A stretch of DNA of 64,000 bases from Hygrocybe punicea (lineage: Eukaryota; Basidiomycota; Agaricomycetes; Agaricales; Hygrophoraceae): positions 6,234,767 to 6,298,766 of the forward strand of contig OY744469.1 of NCBI GenBank assembly GCA_963556145.1. The letters are read 5' to 3'. The position numbers and the translations under genes are program-made. Positions 47,766 to 58,795 of this stretch are shown here, piece after piece. How positions within the stretch are numbered: position 1 is the first letter of the stretch; each line of letters begins with the position of its first letter. The notes below the pieces were generated by a model that worked only from the letters and a program-made list of their open reading frames with translations, searched no databases and had not been told where the DNA came from.

Positions 47766-50678
47766 CTAAGGTGTTGATACTGATGCTTGGGCTTCTTGGG
47801 AGTGCATGGGGGCTAGAAACATGGAAGGAGTGGGGGCGGGGATCTGGAGGTGGCGAAGGAGGGACGCTGCGTCAGGGACGATGCCATTCCTCATTGAGTT
47901 GATCACCATGGAAAGGGCGAGAGAGAAGGTGGAGGCAACGTCCAGGTCAATGGGCCGTAATGAGGGTGGGGTAGTGGTGGCAAGCAGAATTGGCCCTTGG
48001 GCTGGAGAGGTGGCTGGAGGGGCAGACGGGGCAGTGGGTGGAGGATTGGTGATAGTGAGAGTCGAGGTGAGGGGTGGTAGGTTGGTGGCCTTGAGGGTTG
48101 GGGAATAGATGGAGTAGGCGGGGGGACAGAGGTAGGTGGCACGGTGTAGTAGTTGTGCCTGGTCAGTCACGTGATCAGGTTCCCACGGTTTGACCTAGTT
48201 AGTAGCCTTCCAGATGTAGTAGTCAGTCCATCCTTCCTATCCAGTCGACCTTTCCCTCAAGTCCTGCGTGAGCCCCCGGAGTGGTACCTCGGTACCACTC
48301 CAATGTGGTGATGAGAGTGTTCTTCCACTCCACGCCTCTCTCTTTTTTCTCTCGGGTTCCCACTCCTTACGACTTTCTCGCGAGACGACCTTTTTTCGGC
48401 CTCACCACCCACTGCTGTGCAACCGCGCATTTTCTCTTCACTCATGGCCGTACAACACTCAAATTACCCCCCAGTGCACATGTTCAACCCAATAGGGCCC
48501 CGCGTCGCCCCCCGTTGACCCAAAAAACATGCCCGCGACCCTTCTCAGCACCCAAGCGGCAGGCCACGTCACTTTTTTCGACCCCCGAATTTCCACTTTC
48601 TTTAGACCCAGCCATGTCCAGACAACCCCCCGCAACTTCGTTCGACGTTCCAGAGCCCTGCGTTCCCCATCAGGATCCCACGTAGCCCGCTACTGCGAGT
48701 TTAGGACAACCCAATGAAAATCGCAGCGCCGCCGCACGGACCCCGTTTCTCGTCACCCCCACCCCTACACAGACCCATTCGACTCCCTGCACACTCGTCC
48801 CACCGGCCAGGACCCCCCGTTCCCCTCCATTGTGCCAAACGAACCCCCACCGTCGTTTTCGGACACCTGAGCCACGCGCCACGTCACCATCGCGCGGCCC
48901 CGTTCTGCCAGCACAACCGGCCCCAGACCAGCTCACCAATCTCGCGGCCCACCCCCCAGAGCACCCTGCGTCTCGCTAACGCCCCGAACGAGCCCCCACC
49001 GCCGTTTTTGGTCACACCACGGATCCGTCACGCCCCCCCGTTCTTTCGTGTACCCCAGCCTCACACGGACCCATTCGACCTCCCGTGCCCTCGTTCCACC
49101 GGCCAGGACCCCCCGTCCCCCTCCATTGCGCCAAACGAGCCCCCGCCGTCGATTCCAGACACCCGGGCCACGCGCCACGTCACCATCGCGCGGCCCCGTT
49201 CTGCCAACATACCCAGCCCCGGATCGACTCATGAAGCTCGCGGCCCACCCGTTCACCATCCCGGAGCACCCCACCTCAATCCAATACCACCGTGCCCACC
49301 GTTCCCAGACCCCCACCGCGTTCCGCCACGTCACCATCTCTTGGCCGGATTCTTGCACCATACCCGGCTCCTCGAGCCCTCGTTCAGCTCCCCGCAACCT
49401 CGTTCTCGACCCTGGCGACTTCCCCGACCCGTAGGGACCCAAACGAGTCACCGCCGCGACCACTTAGCACCCCATCGCTAGTCCCCTCATATCGAGAATC
49501 CCCGATGCCACCGCATGGCCCAATGCACCCATATGTTTTCCCTTTCCCCCGTTTACACTGTACCTTGTCCCGTCCCATCCCCTTTCCCCGCCCTCAACAT
49601 TTATTGGATATTCGACCTATCTACGAACCATCACTGCTCGACAGCACCGTACCTATTTACTTTCGCATGAACCACCCAGTCTATTTTCGGATCACAAGAA
49701 CTCACACCCTGGGCTACAAGAACTTATGGTTTTGAACGTTTTTATCCTACCCTGCGATGTGAGTCCCAGAGGCATTCGAGGATGGAGGAGCAGAGCAGAG
49801 TTACAGTTTGGTCATCTACCACCCCCAACGATCTTGGAGGACGATATGGTCCCGCCTCACGTATAAGGCCCGGGGCATCGTGAGGGACTGGGAGTCGTGA
49901 CTGGAGAGTTTTTTTCTTGGTCAGTTTTGTTTTGCTTTTTGTTTTCTTTTAGTAGCAGTATGGTGACGAGGACGTCACCATGAGGAGGAGGGGCACTTGT
50001 AGTAGTTGTGCCTGGTCAGTCACGTGATCAGGTTCCCACGGTTTGACCTAGTTAGTAGCCTTCCAGATGTAGTAGTCAGTCCATCCTTCCTATCCAGTCG
50101 ACCTTTCCCTCAGGTCCTGCGTGAGCCCCCGGAGTGGTACCTCGGTACCACTCCAACGGGAAGTGTCGAAGGCAAATGGGCAGGGGGAGGGATTGTGGAA
50201 ATGGGAGGAACTGCAGGAGAGAGGGGGTGTGGGGCCAAAGAAAAGGAAAAAGCAGGGGTAAAGCGGGAGGGGCCAGAAATCACAGCCAGTCGAGAAGGGC
50301 CTGCGGAGGCAGATAGTTGGGGAGCTTTCCCCTTAGCTGCATGTGTAGTCCTGGTGGTGGGGAGCATTGGCTTAGCAGGAGCTTTGTGGGATCGTTTGGC
50401 CAGCAGGGCACTGGGAGCCAAGGGAGCATCTTCTTCGATGGGGTCGAGAATGAGGGGGCGACGGTGGGATGGGGATGGAGGCAAAAAGTCCGTGAGGATC
50501 TGATCAATTGTGTCTAAATTGAGGTCGTCTGCTGGAATGCCCAGGGAGGATGTCCTGGCTATGGCAGAGGGAGAGGAAGGGAGAGTAGCGGAAGGGAGAG
50601 TGGTGGAGGTAAGGAGAGAAAGGGGATGAAGGTTGGAGGCAGGTGCTGGACCCGACATGAGGCAAAGAAGGTGTGAAT
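47766..50678 (-). pseudogene. N-terminal gag of the DIRS-like element, split by an LTR element
   Basis: The first part starts at MSGPAPASNLHPLS near 50657 and is rich in Pro, Ser and Ala, with a short acidic helix (DDLNLDTIDQILTDF). It is cut at 50156-50159 by the LTR element and continues from 48144 to 47766, ending in the helix MVINSMRNGIVPDAASLLRH. A GTGAGT donor after about 47765 suggests a short intron before the 47673 frame. The frame after the insertion does not match simply, so a small indel may also be present. Confidence 0.5.
48145..50155. mobile_element. Non-autonomous LTR retroelement (2,011 bp) with 158-bp LTRs
   Basis: The two LTRs, 48145-48302 and 49998-50155, start TGTAGTAGTTGTGCC, end CCACTCCA and differ at one or two positions. 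The 4-bp target duplication is ACGG (48141-48144 and 50156-50159). A primer-site-like TGGTGATGAGAG follows the left LTR and a purine tract GAGGAGGAGGGG precedes the right one. The interior has only Pro-rich readings, with an internal tandem duplication of about 300 bp near 48870 and 49170 (CGTCACCATCGCGCGGCC in both). There is no RT, protease or integrase, so it must depend on another element. A solo LTR of the same family is at 60006-60152. Confidence 0.88.
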
Positions 50679-50799
50679 GGCAAGGCAAAACGAGGCCAGA
50701 AACCAAGAAATAGAGATCTGTGGATGAATGAGGCATGTTGTGATGGTGCCTGATCTGGGGATCAGATTGAGACCGGATCAGGAGCTGCCCCTTATATAG

Positions 50800-51539
50800 G
50801 CAGCTTGCAGAGTCTGAATGTCACGCCACAACACAAGTCTGTGCACTCTTCACACGCTCTGAGTGCATTCATCTTATAAGGACCGAACCCACCAAAAAAT
50901 TTGGCCCAGCATCTCTGATATTATGGTTCTAAAAAACCCTGCTACTCAAAACTGGTTCTTGAGAAATGTGTTTCCACGGGCTGTAACAATTTTTGAGTGT
51001 AAACACATATGTGTGTTTGGCTGTAATATGGTATGCACTTAGACCGTATACAGTACTGTACCTATCTGCCCTTTCTTCATGTTATATACGAACTCTGTTT
51101 TCCGCAATTCTGAATTCAAAGTCACGCCTTCCAGATTTAGTTTTTTTTTACTGTTGTATATGTATTCGTTTAGGAAGGTCAAATTCAAGTGTTCCAAGTA
51201 CGCAATGTCGCCGACCTGATAAACCTAAGCTTCGCAGCCCTCAGGCTTGTACAAGCGATTCAGTGGAAGGACCGTAGTGGAAGGCACATCCTTGTGACAA
51301 ATGACCGATAAGCCCTAGACCAACTTTTGCAAGTGAGACTGAATTACTTAATCAACATTTGTTGATCAACAGATAGACGTTCATTCTTGAGGAAAAAGTA
51401 TCACCAAAGCTAAAGTGCCATGATGGCTCATGAAGTGAGTTTATCACAATATATTCAGGGGAGAAAAAGAACTGGGTAATTAAATTCTCATTCACATTTT
51501 TGTTATCATACTGAATTATCATCTAGAAACTCTACAGAA
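50800..51539. other. DIRS 5' flank and unassigned sequence
   Basis: About 740 bp. A short reading near 51170-51300 (VFQVRNVADLINLSFAALRL) could be coding but cannot be extended. An inversion breakpoint is proposed close to 51400-51540. Confidence 0.35.
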
Positions 51540-54139
51540 AACCTGGCACTCTCCGGTTTACTCGTTTTTCAAGCCCAACATCACCATTGAGTATCACAAC
51601 GGTCGCTTGTGTCACTTCTTCACATGCACCGCATGCAAATGCAAGATGGATGCCGGTGGTGTCTGTTGGTTCCAAGATTCAAAGGACAAGACGTCTACAG
51701 CCAATCTCTGACACCACGTGCTCAAATGCTGGGGTGAAGAGGCTGTGAAAGGTGTCATGGCCAGTGGTCCTGGTGATTCTCCCTCCATTTTTGCCCTCTT
51801 TGCCCGAGGCAGCCAGAAACCAGCATACTACTCACATCGTGTACACACGAACCCAGAAGTTTGGTAAGTTTTTGGATGATTCACATGTTCACACGTTGCT
51901 AATTGCCTCATGCAGCGCACACCTCGTGAAATGGGTCACTGAAAGCAATCGCCCCACTAGCATTATCGAGGACCAGGAACTCTGAGAACTTCTCACTGCT
52001 GGACATCCAAACATTGTGTTGCCATCGCCGGACACGATTTTGCATGATATCAAAGCTGCATTTGAGAAGTGTCGAGGGAGGATTGCACAGCTTCTACAAG
52101 TAAGCTGCGATTGACAGTGCACTATCTTACATACTTTAACAATACGTAATTCAGGAGCACCCTGGGCATGTACATTTCTTGACAGATGCCTGGACTTCTC
52201 CCAATCACCGTGCATTCGTCGCTTGGACCATCCACTTTGAATATGAGGGTAATATGCTCACATTCTTGCTAGATATCATTGAAGTACCTGAGGTAAGTCT
52301 ACGCTATCTCCGACTTATATTTAACAATAACTAACACACTAATGCAGTCTCACACGGGAGAAACACTTGCAACCACTTTTCAAGCGATGCTTGAACGTTT
52401 TGGGTTACATGATAAGGTCTGGAGTTGTTTGGTAACCTATGTAAGCATGCTGACAATTCTCTTGTGTACCTCCATCAGATTCTTGCATTCAATGGCGACA
52501 ACATCAGCTCAAATGACAAACAGACCAAGGAGCTCGCCAAAAAGAAAAATTCCTTTGATGTTTGCAACCGTGCTCGATGCTTCAATCATACCATGCAACT
52601 GGCTGCCCAGACTCTCATCAAACCATTCAGAGTATGCCTGACATCATCAGCACTCGAAGACAACAACATGCCAGAGCTTGAAGCATTAAAGCCAGAGGTT
52701 CCTGAAGAATTTGAAGATGGCATGAGTGATGTTGACAATGATGAGGATGGAGAACCACTCGCTGCAGATGTAGAGGACGACGGCATTGACGAATTAGCAG
52801 AATTGAGCGTGGCTGACCGCGCATGGCTTTTAGAAGACACTGTGGCTGTCCGGCAGACGATCACAAAGGTCAGTCGCACATCTATTGTGCCACCATCAAC
52901 TAAAAGTCTTAAAGATTCGGCAGCTCTCATTTGCCATCATCAATTCAACTACGATTGCTTTACCTGCTTGGCGAGATGCTTGCAAGGCCCACAATATGAG
53001 GGCCAACTTGATACCTCACGATGTGACAACAGGCTGGAACTCGACATATGACATGATCCATTTCGCTGTTAAGTACCGGAGCCCAATCAACACCATCACT
53101 GCTGACAAGGCCTTGAAGCTACAAAAATTTGAGCTGGATGATGAGGACTGGAAGATTGCTGGCGACCTCATTGCCGTCCTCAAGGTGGGTAAATGTCATT
53201 CTTGCATCTCGGTTGCTTGATAACAGTTATCATTAGCAATACAAACAGGCCACTATATTCTTCTCTCACGATTCCGCCAGCATTGCCAATGTCATCCCAG
53301 CGATGGATAAGCTTGACAATGGTTTGAATGCCAACACCAAACAACAAATCCACCCAGCAATCAAAGCTGCCATGAAGCTTGCGCGCACCAAGTTAAATCA
53401 CTACTATTCTATGACTGATGATGTATCCTTGTATCGCATTGCAATGGGTAAGCATGTTCCAACAGCAGGGACAGTACCTGATGAGATTTCTTTTAGTTCT
53501 TCATCCAGGTCTTAAACTAGAATATTTTCATCGTCAGAAATGGGAAGATGACTGGATTGCAGCAGCTGAAAATTTGACGCGAGAGGAGTATGTCAATGCT
53601 TATGAAAATTGTATTGTGGGCGATGAGGAATCCAGCGATGAGATTAATGTAAGTTGTCATCTTAATTCGTAAAATTATGGCTGACCCTAACAATATAAAT
53701 AGGATGACAATGACGATGACTTTGGTATCATCGGTGTTGGCACAAAAATGACAAAGTGATGCGAGTTCGACAAGTACATGGCACTTCCAGTTGTCAATGT
53801 CAAGAATCCGCTGCAGTGGTGGGTAGACAATTGCAAGGACTTTCTGAACCTCTCATGGATGGCTTTGGATTATCTAAGTGTGCCGGGTAAGTGTCACCCT
53901 CCCTGGTTCTTATCACCAAATGACAACAGTGTCATGTAGCAACATCCACAGCAGTCGAACATGTGTTTTTGCAAGGATGGCAACTTCTTCATTTCACCCG
54001 TAACCGGCTCTCACCGTCCTCTATCCGTGCATACCTTTGCTTGGGATCCTGGTCTAGGCAAGATCTTGTGGTGACCGAAGATTTGTTAGATGTCATCAAG
54101 CAGCAGAAAAGGAAGCATGGTTCAGAGGAGAAAAAATAG
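51540..54139 (+). pseudogene. hAT transposase, body without N-terminus, decayed
   Basis: A spliced plus-strand gene. A BED-type zinc finger (CTACKCKMDAGG...STANL, then HHVLKCWG) comes first. It is followed by LTDAWTSPNHRAFVAWTIHF, the RNase H-like catalytic core with GDNISSND and RCFNHTMQLAAQTL, then TGWNSTYDM. The C-terminal hAT dimerisation block is NPLQWWVDNCKDFLNLSWMA, then STAVEHVFLQG. In-frame TGA occurs at 51709-51711, 51983-51985 and 53757-53759; the reading frame changes near 52880. The reading begins abruptly at ETLQKTWHSPVYSFF, so the N-terminal exon is missing here. A candidate for it lies in opposite orientation at 58104-58457. The terminal repeat of the element is at 54333-54349. 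Confidence 0.8.
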
Positions 54140-54332
54140 TTTTGTTTGTAGTTAGTGGTATACCTGGCCTGATGGCCCACCAGTGAATCAAATAACCACA
54201 GGTAAATTAATACCCCGGGTTTCAGTGACACACTGCGGTTGTAAGGGGTGTGTTTGTACCCTTTACCCTGAGGGGCAGGGGTGCCGGGGGTCAGGGTTGG
54301 GGTTGGGGTTGGGCCTGGCCAACCCCTACCAT

Positions 54333-54349
54333 ACCCCTGCAGAACCCTA
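54333..54349 (-). repeat. hAT terminal repeat next to target copy ATCATCCA
   Basis: On the minus strand the sequence reads TAGGGTTCTGCAGGGGTA inward from 54349. It abuts ATCATCCA (54350-54357), which is the reverse complement of the TGGATGAT found beside the second terminal repeat at 58796-58803. Both terminal repeats point the same way, which is wrong for one intact element and fits an inversion. Confidence 0.75.
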
Positions 54350-56075
54350 ATCATCCACAATGAGCTTCAAGATGGGCTGGAGTTCCTTGGCTGTTGGTTC
54401 TGTGGGACCTGGTGTCATGACTGTGATGATGAGGTTGTTATGGTGGTAACTAAGTGATGTTTTAGCAAGCAAAGTTGAATTAGCATTGTTCAAACTTCAG
54501 AAGACTCACTGAAGACTGTGGGTAAGATTGGCAACACAAAATGAAATAACACCAGATGATTGTGATGGTCCAAATACACTCGTTTTTCTCCCAAACCTAA
54601 AAAAAGCTCATATCAGTGAAAAAAATATTAATAAATGACTCACCAATCAATAGAGATCGTAACGCCTAAGCGCAATTCCGCAGCATCATCTCTGGCATTA
54701 AACCATGGCTTACCATCAGGTCTGGGTATGGTTTTCCAAACATTCCCTTCCCATATTTCAGTCTTCTCTCCCTGAGTCCCTTGGAATGTACGCCAAGACT
54801 AGCATGACTGTTCATTTCCACCATGATTGAGAAAACTAGGAAGAGCCATTGATAGAAGTTGGACTGGAACTGCAAGCTTAGGACATGGTAGCGGATCCTT
54901 TGTTCCATGAAGCTGTGCAAAAAGGGTAGTGGCAGCAGGGCAAAAGAGTTGCGTGTTGCAATTGGAACATCTCACATCAGTATGAGTATCAGGGCCAAAG
55001 ACTGCATGACAGGACTCACATGATGGATGAATGTTGAATCGATCACCCAAATCAAGCCGACTGAATACAGTATGGAGGGTTCTTGGCAGAGGTGTTTCAG
55101 GAGGGACAAGCTGAAGGATCATGAGGATTTGGCCAAGACAGATTAAAGCAAGCACACAACCATGAAATGTGAGGTGATAGTGAGCATGTAACAATGCAAT
55201 CAGGACCAAAATTACATGAACATACCAGATAGGATGGCTCGTTGTATAGATCTCCCGAAGTGGTTGTATTCGTAAAGGTCTGTTGTCTTCGTGAGAGATA
55301 GAATTATTAATGGATGCCTGGATTTGTTGCACTGGTACCGGGCTAGCATCATTGCTGGCAGGATCAGTGAGTCCATCTCAACAATATATTGCATCAGCAT
55401 CATCCTCAGAAATGTCAGAGTGCCCAGATTCAGCTGGCACGAGGGCATGATCGACAAGTTGAGGGTTCAATTCAACAGACATCGGTGAGACAACATGGGG
55501 TTCTGGTGATAGCATTCGTAAATCAGATGGTTTGAGTGCAGGATTAGTGTGTTCATGAGCATCAATAAATGGGGACATGCTGCATTGTTTGTAGTCAAGG
55601 GTGCAAAGATCACTTGCACGCATGCTAATGTCTTCATCGACATCCTCTGCATCCTCCAGAGCATCTGGAAATGGGGTTGGACTGTGGTCATGCCTGCAGC
55701 ATGTCAGTATAATACCAAAATGAGAGATTGCTCATACTGAACAGTGGTAGCCAGACGGTTGAGTCCTCCCTGTCCATGAGTTCAGGGCAGGATGTGATAG
55801 ATACTAGATGGTCCTTGTGGCCCTTGCCCCTGTGAGCCACATAGTGTGACAGGACTGGGCAAAATGGCCTGCTGAGGAGCTAGGCTTTGTCGAGCCCGCC
55901 CCCATTGTGATATCTGTGAAGCAAAGAGGCTTTTTGCCTTGACATGGTTGATGTGAAGTGAGGCTGGGATTAGCTGTCCCTTGCCCCTTGGATCCTCTTG
56001 TTTGTACCAGTCACACTCACATAGGACCAGGTGTTGACTTGATAGTGTTTTTGCATTTGGTTGATTGCTGTCCAT
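54350..56075 (-). pseudogene. Tnp2-type transposase, 5' half
   Basis: Minus-strand exons run from about 56075 (HLVLCECDWYKQEDPRGKG, a Cys-containing N-terminus) through an acidic stretch (SDISEDDADAIYCEMDS). Next come two hydrophobic segments (about 55250-55100) and a four-cysteine cluster (HPSCESCHAVFGPDTHTDVR, then CSNC, about 55030-54960). The block ELRLGVTISIDW, then FGRKTSVFGPSQSSGVISFC, and finally ITVMTPGPTEPTAKELQPIL, are conserved in the large CACTA-like/Tnp2 transposases of Agaricomycetes. A TAG interrupts at 54801-54799. The reading ends exactly at the hAT terminal repeat. The matching 3' half starts at 58796 on the other strand. Confidence 0.7.
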
Positions 56076-56079
56076 GTCT

Positions 56080-57640
56080 CATATGTGTTGAGATTATGGA
56101 TGATAATATTATGTGGAGAGGACAGCTATCAGGAGAGGGCAGGGAGATGTTAAAGGCCACACGAAATAAGCTCAAGCTCGAGGCCAAAAGCCAGAGCTTG
56201 AATGACATGCGAGCACACAGTATAGTTCTGATAAGCCATATATTGCAGCCAAGAGTAGTACATGGGGTGGTGGTTATATGGAGATTTGGAGACAATGGAG
56301 TGTAGCTATTCTGCCAAGTAAGAGGGAAGTTGAAGATTCAGTGATCAACAAGCAACGCAACAAGTCACGCATCGTCAGCAGTCTGTTTACGATGTGTACA
56401 TGACCTTGTTGAATTACATATAATCATATGCATTTTCAGATGCAGCTGAACTCCACCTACTCAGCTGCTCAACGTAGTGATTGTTTCATCTGCCATATCT
56501 GCAGTGGGTGCAAGTGACTGTGGGGCTGGGTCTGTGCTCTTTTTTCCATATGTGTTAAGCTCTTTTTCTCTCAGCCCTGTGCTCATCTCACGCTAAGCAT
56601 ACTGTGCAACATATCTCAGGGCAAAATGCCCAGGTTCCCGATGGTGCAACAAGCATGAGCCGTGCATGAACAAACTGCAACATGCTGGATGAATGGAGTG
56701 GTTTATTGGGGAGCAAGATGGATCTGAAGTGGGCAGGGTAGTTGGCAATGCATCGGACTCATGTTTCCATCATTGTATGTTCATGTTCATGTACTTTTTT
56801 CTTTCTAACGCTGGACTTTTTCATCTTTTTCATTTTTTTCATTTTGCTATTTTACTACTGGGTGGGATGGTAAAACAGCATGATATTGGTTCAGAAAGTA
56901 CAGAATACACATGAGCTGTGAGTATGCATGGGTGTTTGACTTGATTTCACAGAGATAAAGACAATAAAAAGGTGATGGAGCACATGATGCTGAAGTAGTA
57001 AATTGAGACCACCCGCCTGCCTCTCCCATGCCCTGATCCCTCCGTTAAGTCGCATACATGCCAGGGAGACTTTAGGTGCCTCGATCGTGGGTGGTGGTGC
57101 TCACATGTCAATTGGGGCCCCTTGATGCCAATACATTCTGAAAGTGTTTTGCGTCAATCGGACATGTTCCTGCCCTCACCTATAGAATGTATAAACTGTA
57201 GAATACTTCAGAATTAGCTTTGCACAAGTGGATCCTGAGCTATAGCTCACCAAGAGTTGTTCAGTGCCCAAAATGATGAATATTTTGGAACAGTTTTCTC
57301 ACAAATTTTATTACAGTGAGAATATCTCAAGCGCCTATGTGGACACCAAGAAACTGTGGAATATCACATATGGCACAGGCGATGTCACACGGTTGCCATG
57401 TGACAGATAATTATTGTTGTCATCAATGGCCTTGCTCTCTCTGTATGTACTCGATGGTTCAAGTTGATGCTGCCACTTACTTACTGACACAGTCCATATG
57501 CAGTCACTATCCAATCAGCAAGTCATCACCCCTATTGAAGCTTTGGCTAAAAAACTTTTAGGATTACTCAAGGTGGCCATTACCTACATCCTACAAAATT
57601 TCTCGAGTTGTTGAACAAACACGATCATAGAGAGATCACC
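56080..57640. other. No recognisable gene
   Basis: About 1.56 kb. Open readings are short and lack motifs or splice logic. No repeat stands out. Confidence 0.4.
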
Positions 57641-57645
57641 TTTGG

Positions 57646-58050
57646 CAGACTTTGATGCCTTGAAATTCGCGACACCAATATGCTTATTACCATTCCCAAC
57701 ATCTCTAAAATCAGATTCTGAGAAGGAGTTGTGGCTTGGTGACAGTGATATTGGATATCCAGAACCGCACAGCCATCTTCAACACTGGCACCCCTCTGGT
57801 ATTCTGGCTTCACAAAGCTGATGCAACTGTCATTCACCCTACCATTGAAGAGGCAAAAATCAGATGAACAACTTTTAGGCAGCTTCACTCTCCCATGCTG
57901 CATGCACAACCAATGCCACCATTTCCATGACATTCGGCGGGAAATCGTTCACCATTGACCCGCGAGATTTTTGGGCTGAAGGACAAGTGGATGACAACGA
58001 CAATGATCCCACAGGAGATTTCCATGTCTGGAATCTTCATCAGACATTGA
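57646..58050 (+). pseudogene. Pepsin-family (A1) aspartic protease fragment
   Basis: Readable pieces in two frames: TAIFNTGTPLVFWLHKADAT (about 57760-57820), then FTLPC near 57885, then MTFGGKSFTIDPRDFWAEG and NDPTGDFHVW (57927-58030). This is the order found around the second active site and the C-terminal lobe of fungal pepsin-like proteases. The active-site DTG is NTG here, and a frameshift plus a TGA separate the pieces. It is a dead fragment of a secreted protease gene, probably carried in by a mobile element or an old duplication. Confidence 0.6.
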
Positions 58051-58103
58051 TGTCCTCGATCATATCGGTCCTGCGGCACAAGTGGCTGGTTTCGCAAGTC
58101 CTT

Positions 58104-58457
58104 TCATTGACTCGGCTCAAGCATGGCACTTTCTCCCCCAGAAGAAATACTGATGGTGCTGTTGGCATCATCGCGGCTACTGACAGACAAGTTTTTGCAT
58201 TCGAGGATGGATGGAGTGTTGGACAGTGTTGAACGAGAGAGTTTGGCCTTCTTGAACAGTCGTCCGAAAACCTTCTTTCCCTTCTTGAGAGCTGACTTGA
58301 CAGAGTCAACAACCCTGGAAACAGCCAAGCGCGAACTCTTAAATGATGTAACAGATGGTGCGCCAGACTTTGAAGGAAGGGATGAAGTGACAGAAGGTGC
58401 CACAGACTTTGAAGGGGTGGCAGCGGTGAGAATCAGAGACTTTTTTTTTTTGGGCAT
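58104..58457 (-). pseudogene. Probable N-terminal exon of the hAT transposase, inverted
   Basis: A reading of 117 residues (MPKKKKSLILTAATPSKSVA, two TSF/TSS repeats, then VKSALKKGKKVFGRLFKKAK) ends in an acidic/serine tail. A basic, low-complexity N-terminus of this type precedes the BED finger in hAT transposases of Agaricomycetes as I know them. It reads towards 58100, while the rest of the proposed gene (51540-54139) reads the other way. The terminal repeat of its element is at 58778-58795. The assignment rests on composition, position and the target-duplication match. Confidence 0.5.
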
Positions 58458-58777
58458 GATGAAAATGGGGAAGTGGGCTACTTACTGTGACTACGCTATC
58501 AGAGGCGCTTTTTATCCCCTCCTTAGACCACTGTTCAATATCAGAGTATTTCATAGACAGAGAGGAGGTGAGATTGCCAATTTTGAGGGAATCAGATTTG
58601 GAACAGGTACGTAACCATCAAAGCAATATTGCAAAGCTGGATGCGCATGGAGGATATGAAAAACCCTTGAGTACCTGTAGTATACGGGTAAAGGTGACGG
58701 TGTCACCAAGGGTCCCAGGATAACACACCATGACCCTTACCCCTGACACCCTTGGGCCAAACCCACGGTTTTACCCC

Positions 58778-58795
58778 TACCCCTGCGGAACCCTA
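58778..58795 (-). repeat. Second hAT terminal repeat, next to target copy TGGATGAT
   Basis: On the minus strand it reads TAGGGTTCCGCAGGGGTA inward from 58795, one base different from the repeat at 54333-54349. The following 8 bases, TGGATGAT (58796-58803), are the complement of the bases beside the first repeat. Beyond it the 3' half of the Tnp2 transposase begins at once. Confidence 0.75.

Larger units (their letters stand above)
42200..50790 (-). mobile_element. DIRS-like (tyrosine recombinase) retroelement with nested insertions
   Basis: Read on the minus strand: a Pro/Ser-rich gag-like region (50678-47766), more gag with zinc-knuckle-like cysteines, reverse transcriptase, RNase H, then a separate tyrosine recombinase. 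This order without an integrase is that of DIRS elements. A hAT element (44030-45446) sits between RT and RNase H, and an LTR element (48145-50155) sits in gag. The exact ends are not defined; a TATA-like CTATATAAGG on the minus strand near 50800 may be the promoter. The terminal repeats expected of DIRS elements were not resolved. Confidence 0.7.

Noticed and set aside
48933..49481. Pro/Arg-rich readings on both strands inside the LTR element
   Set aside because: They overlap on opposite strands in GC-rich, internally duplicated sequence and show no gag, protease or RT motifs.
57625..57933. Minus-strand reading of 102 residues
   Set aside because: The plus strand carries a recognisable aspartic-protease fragment over the same bases.
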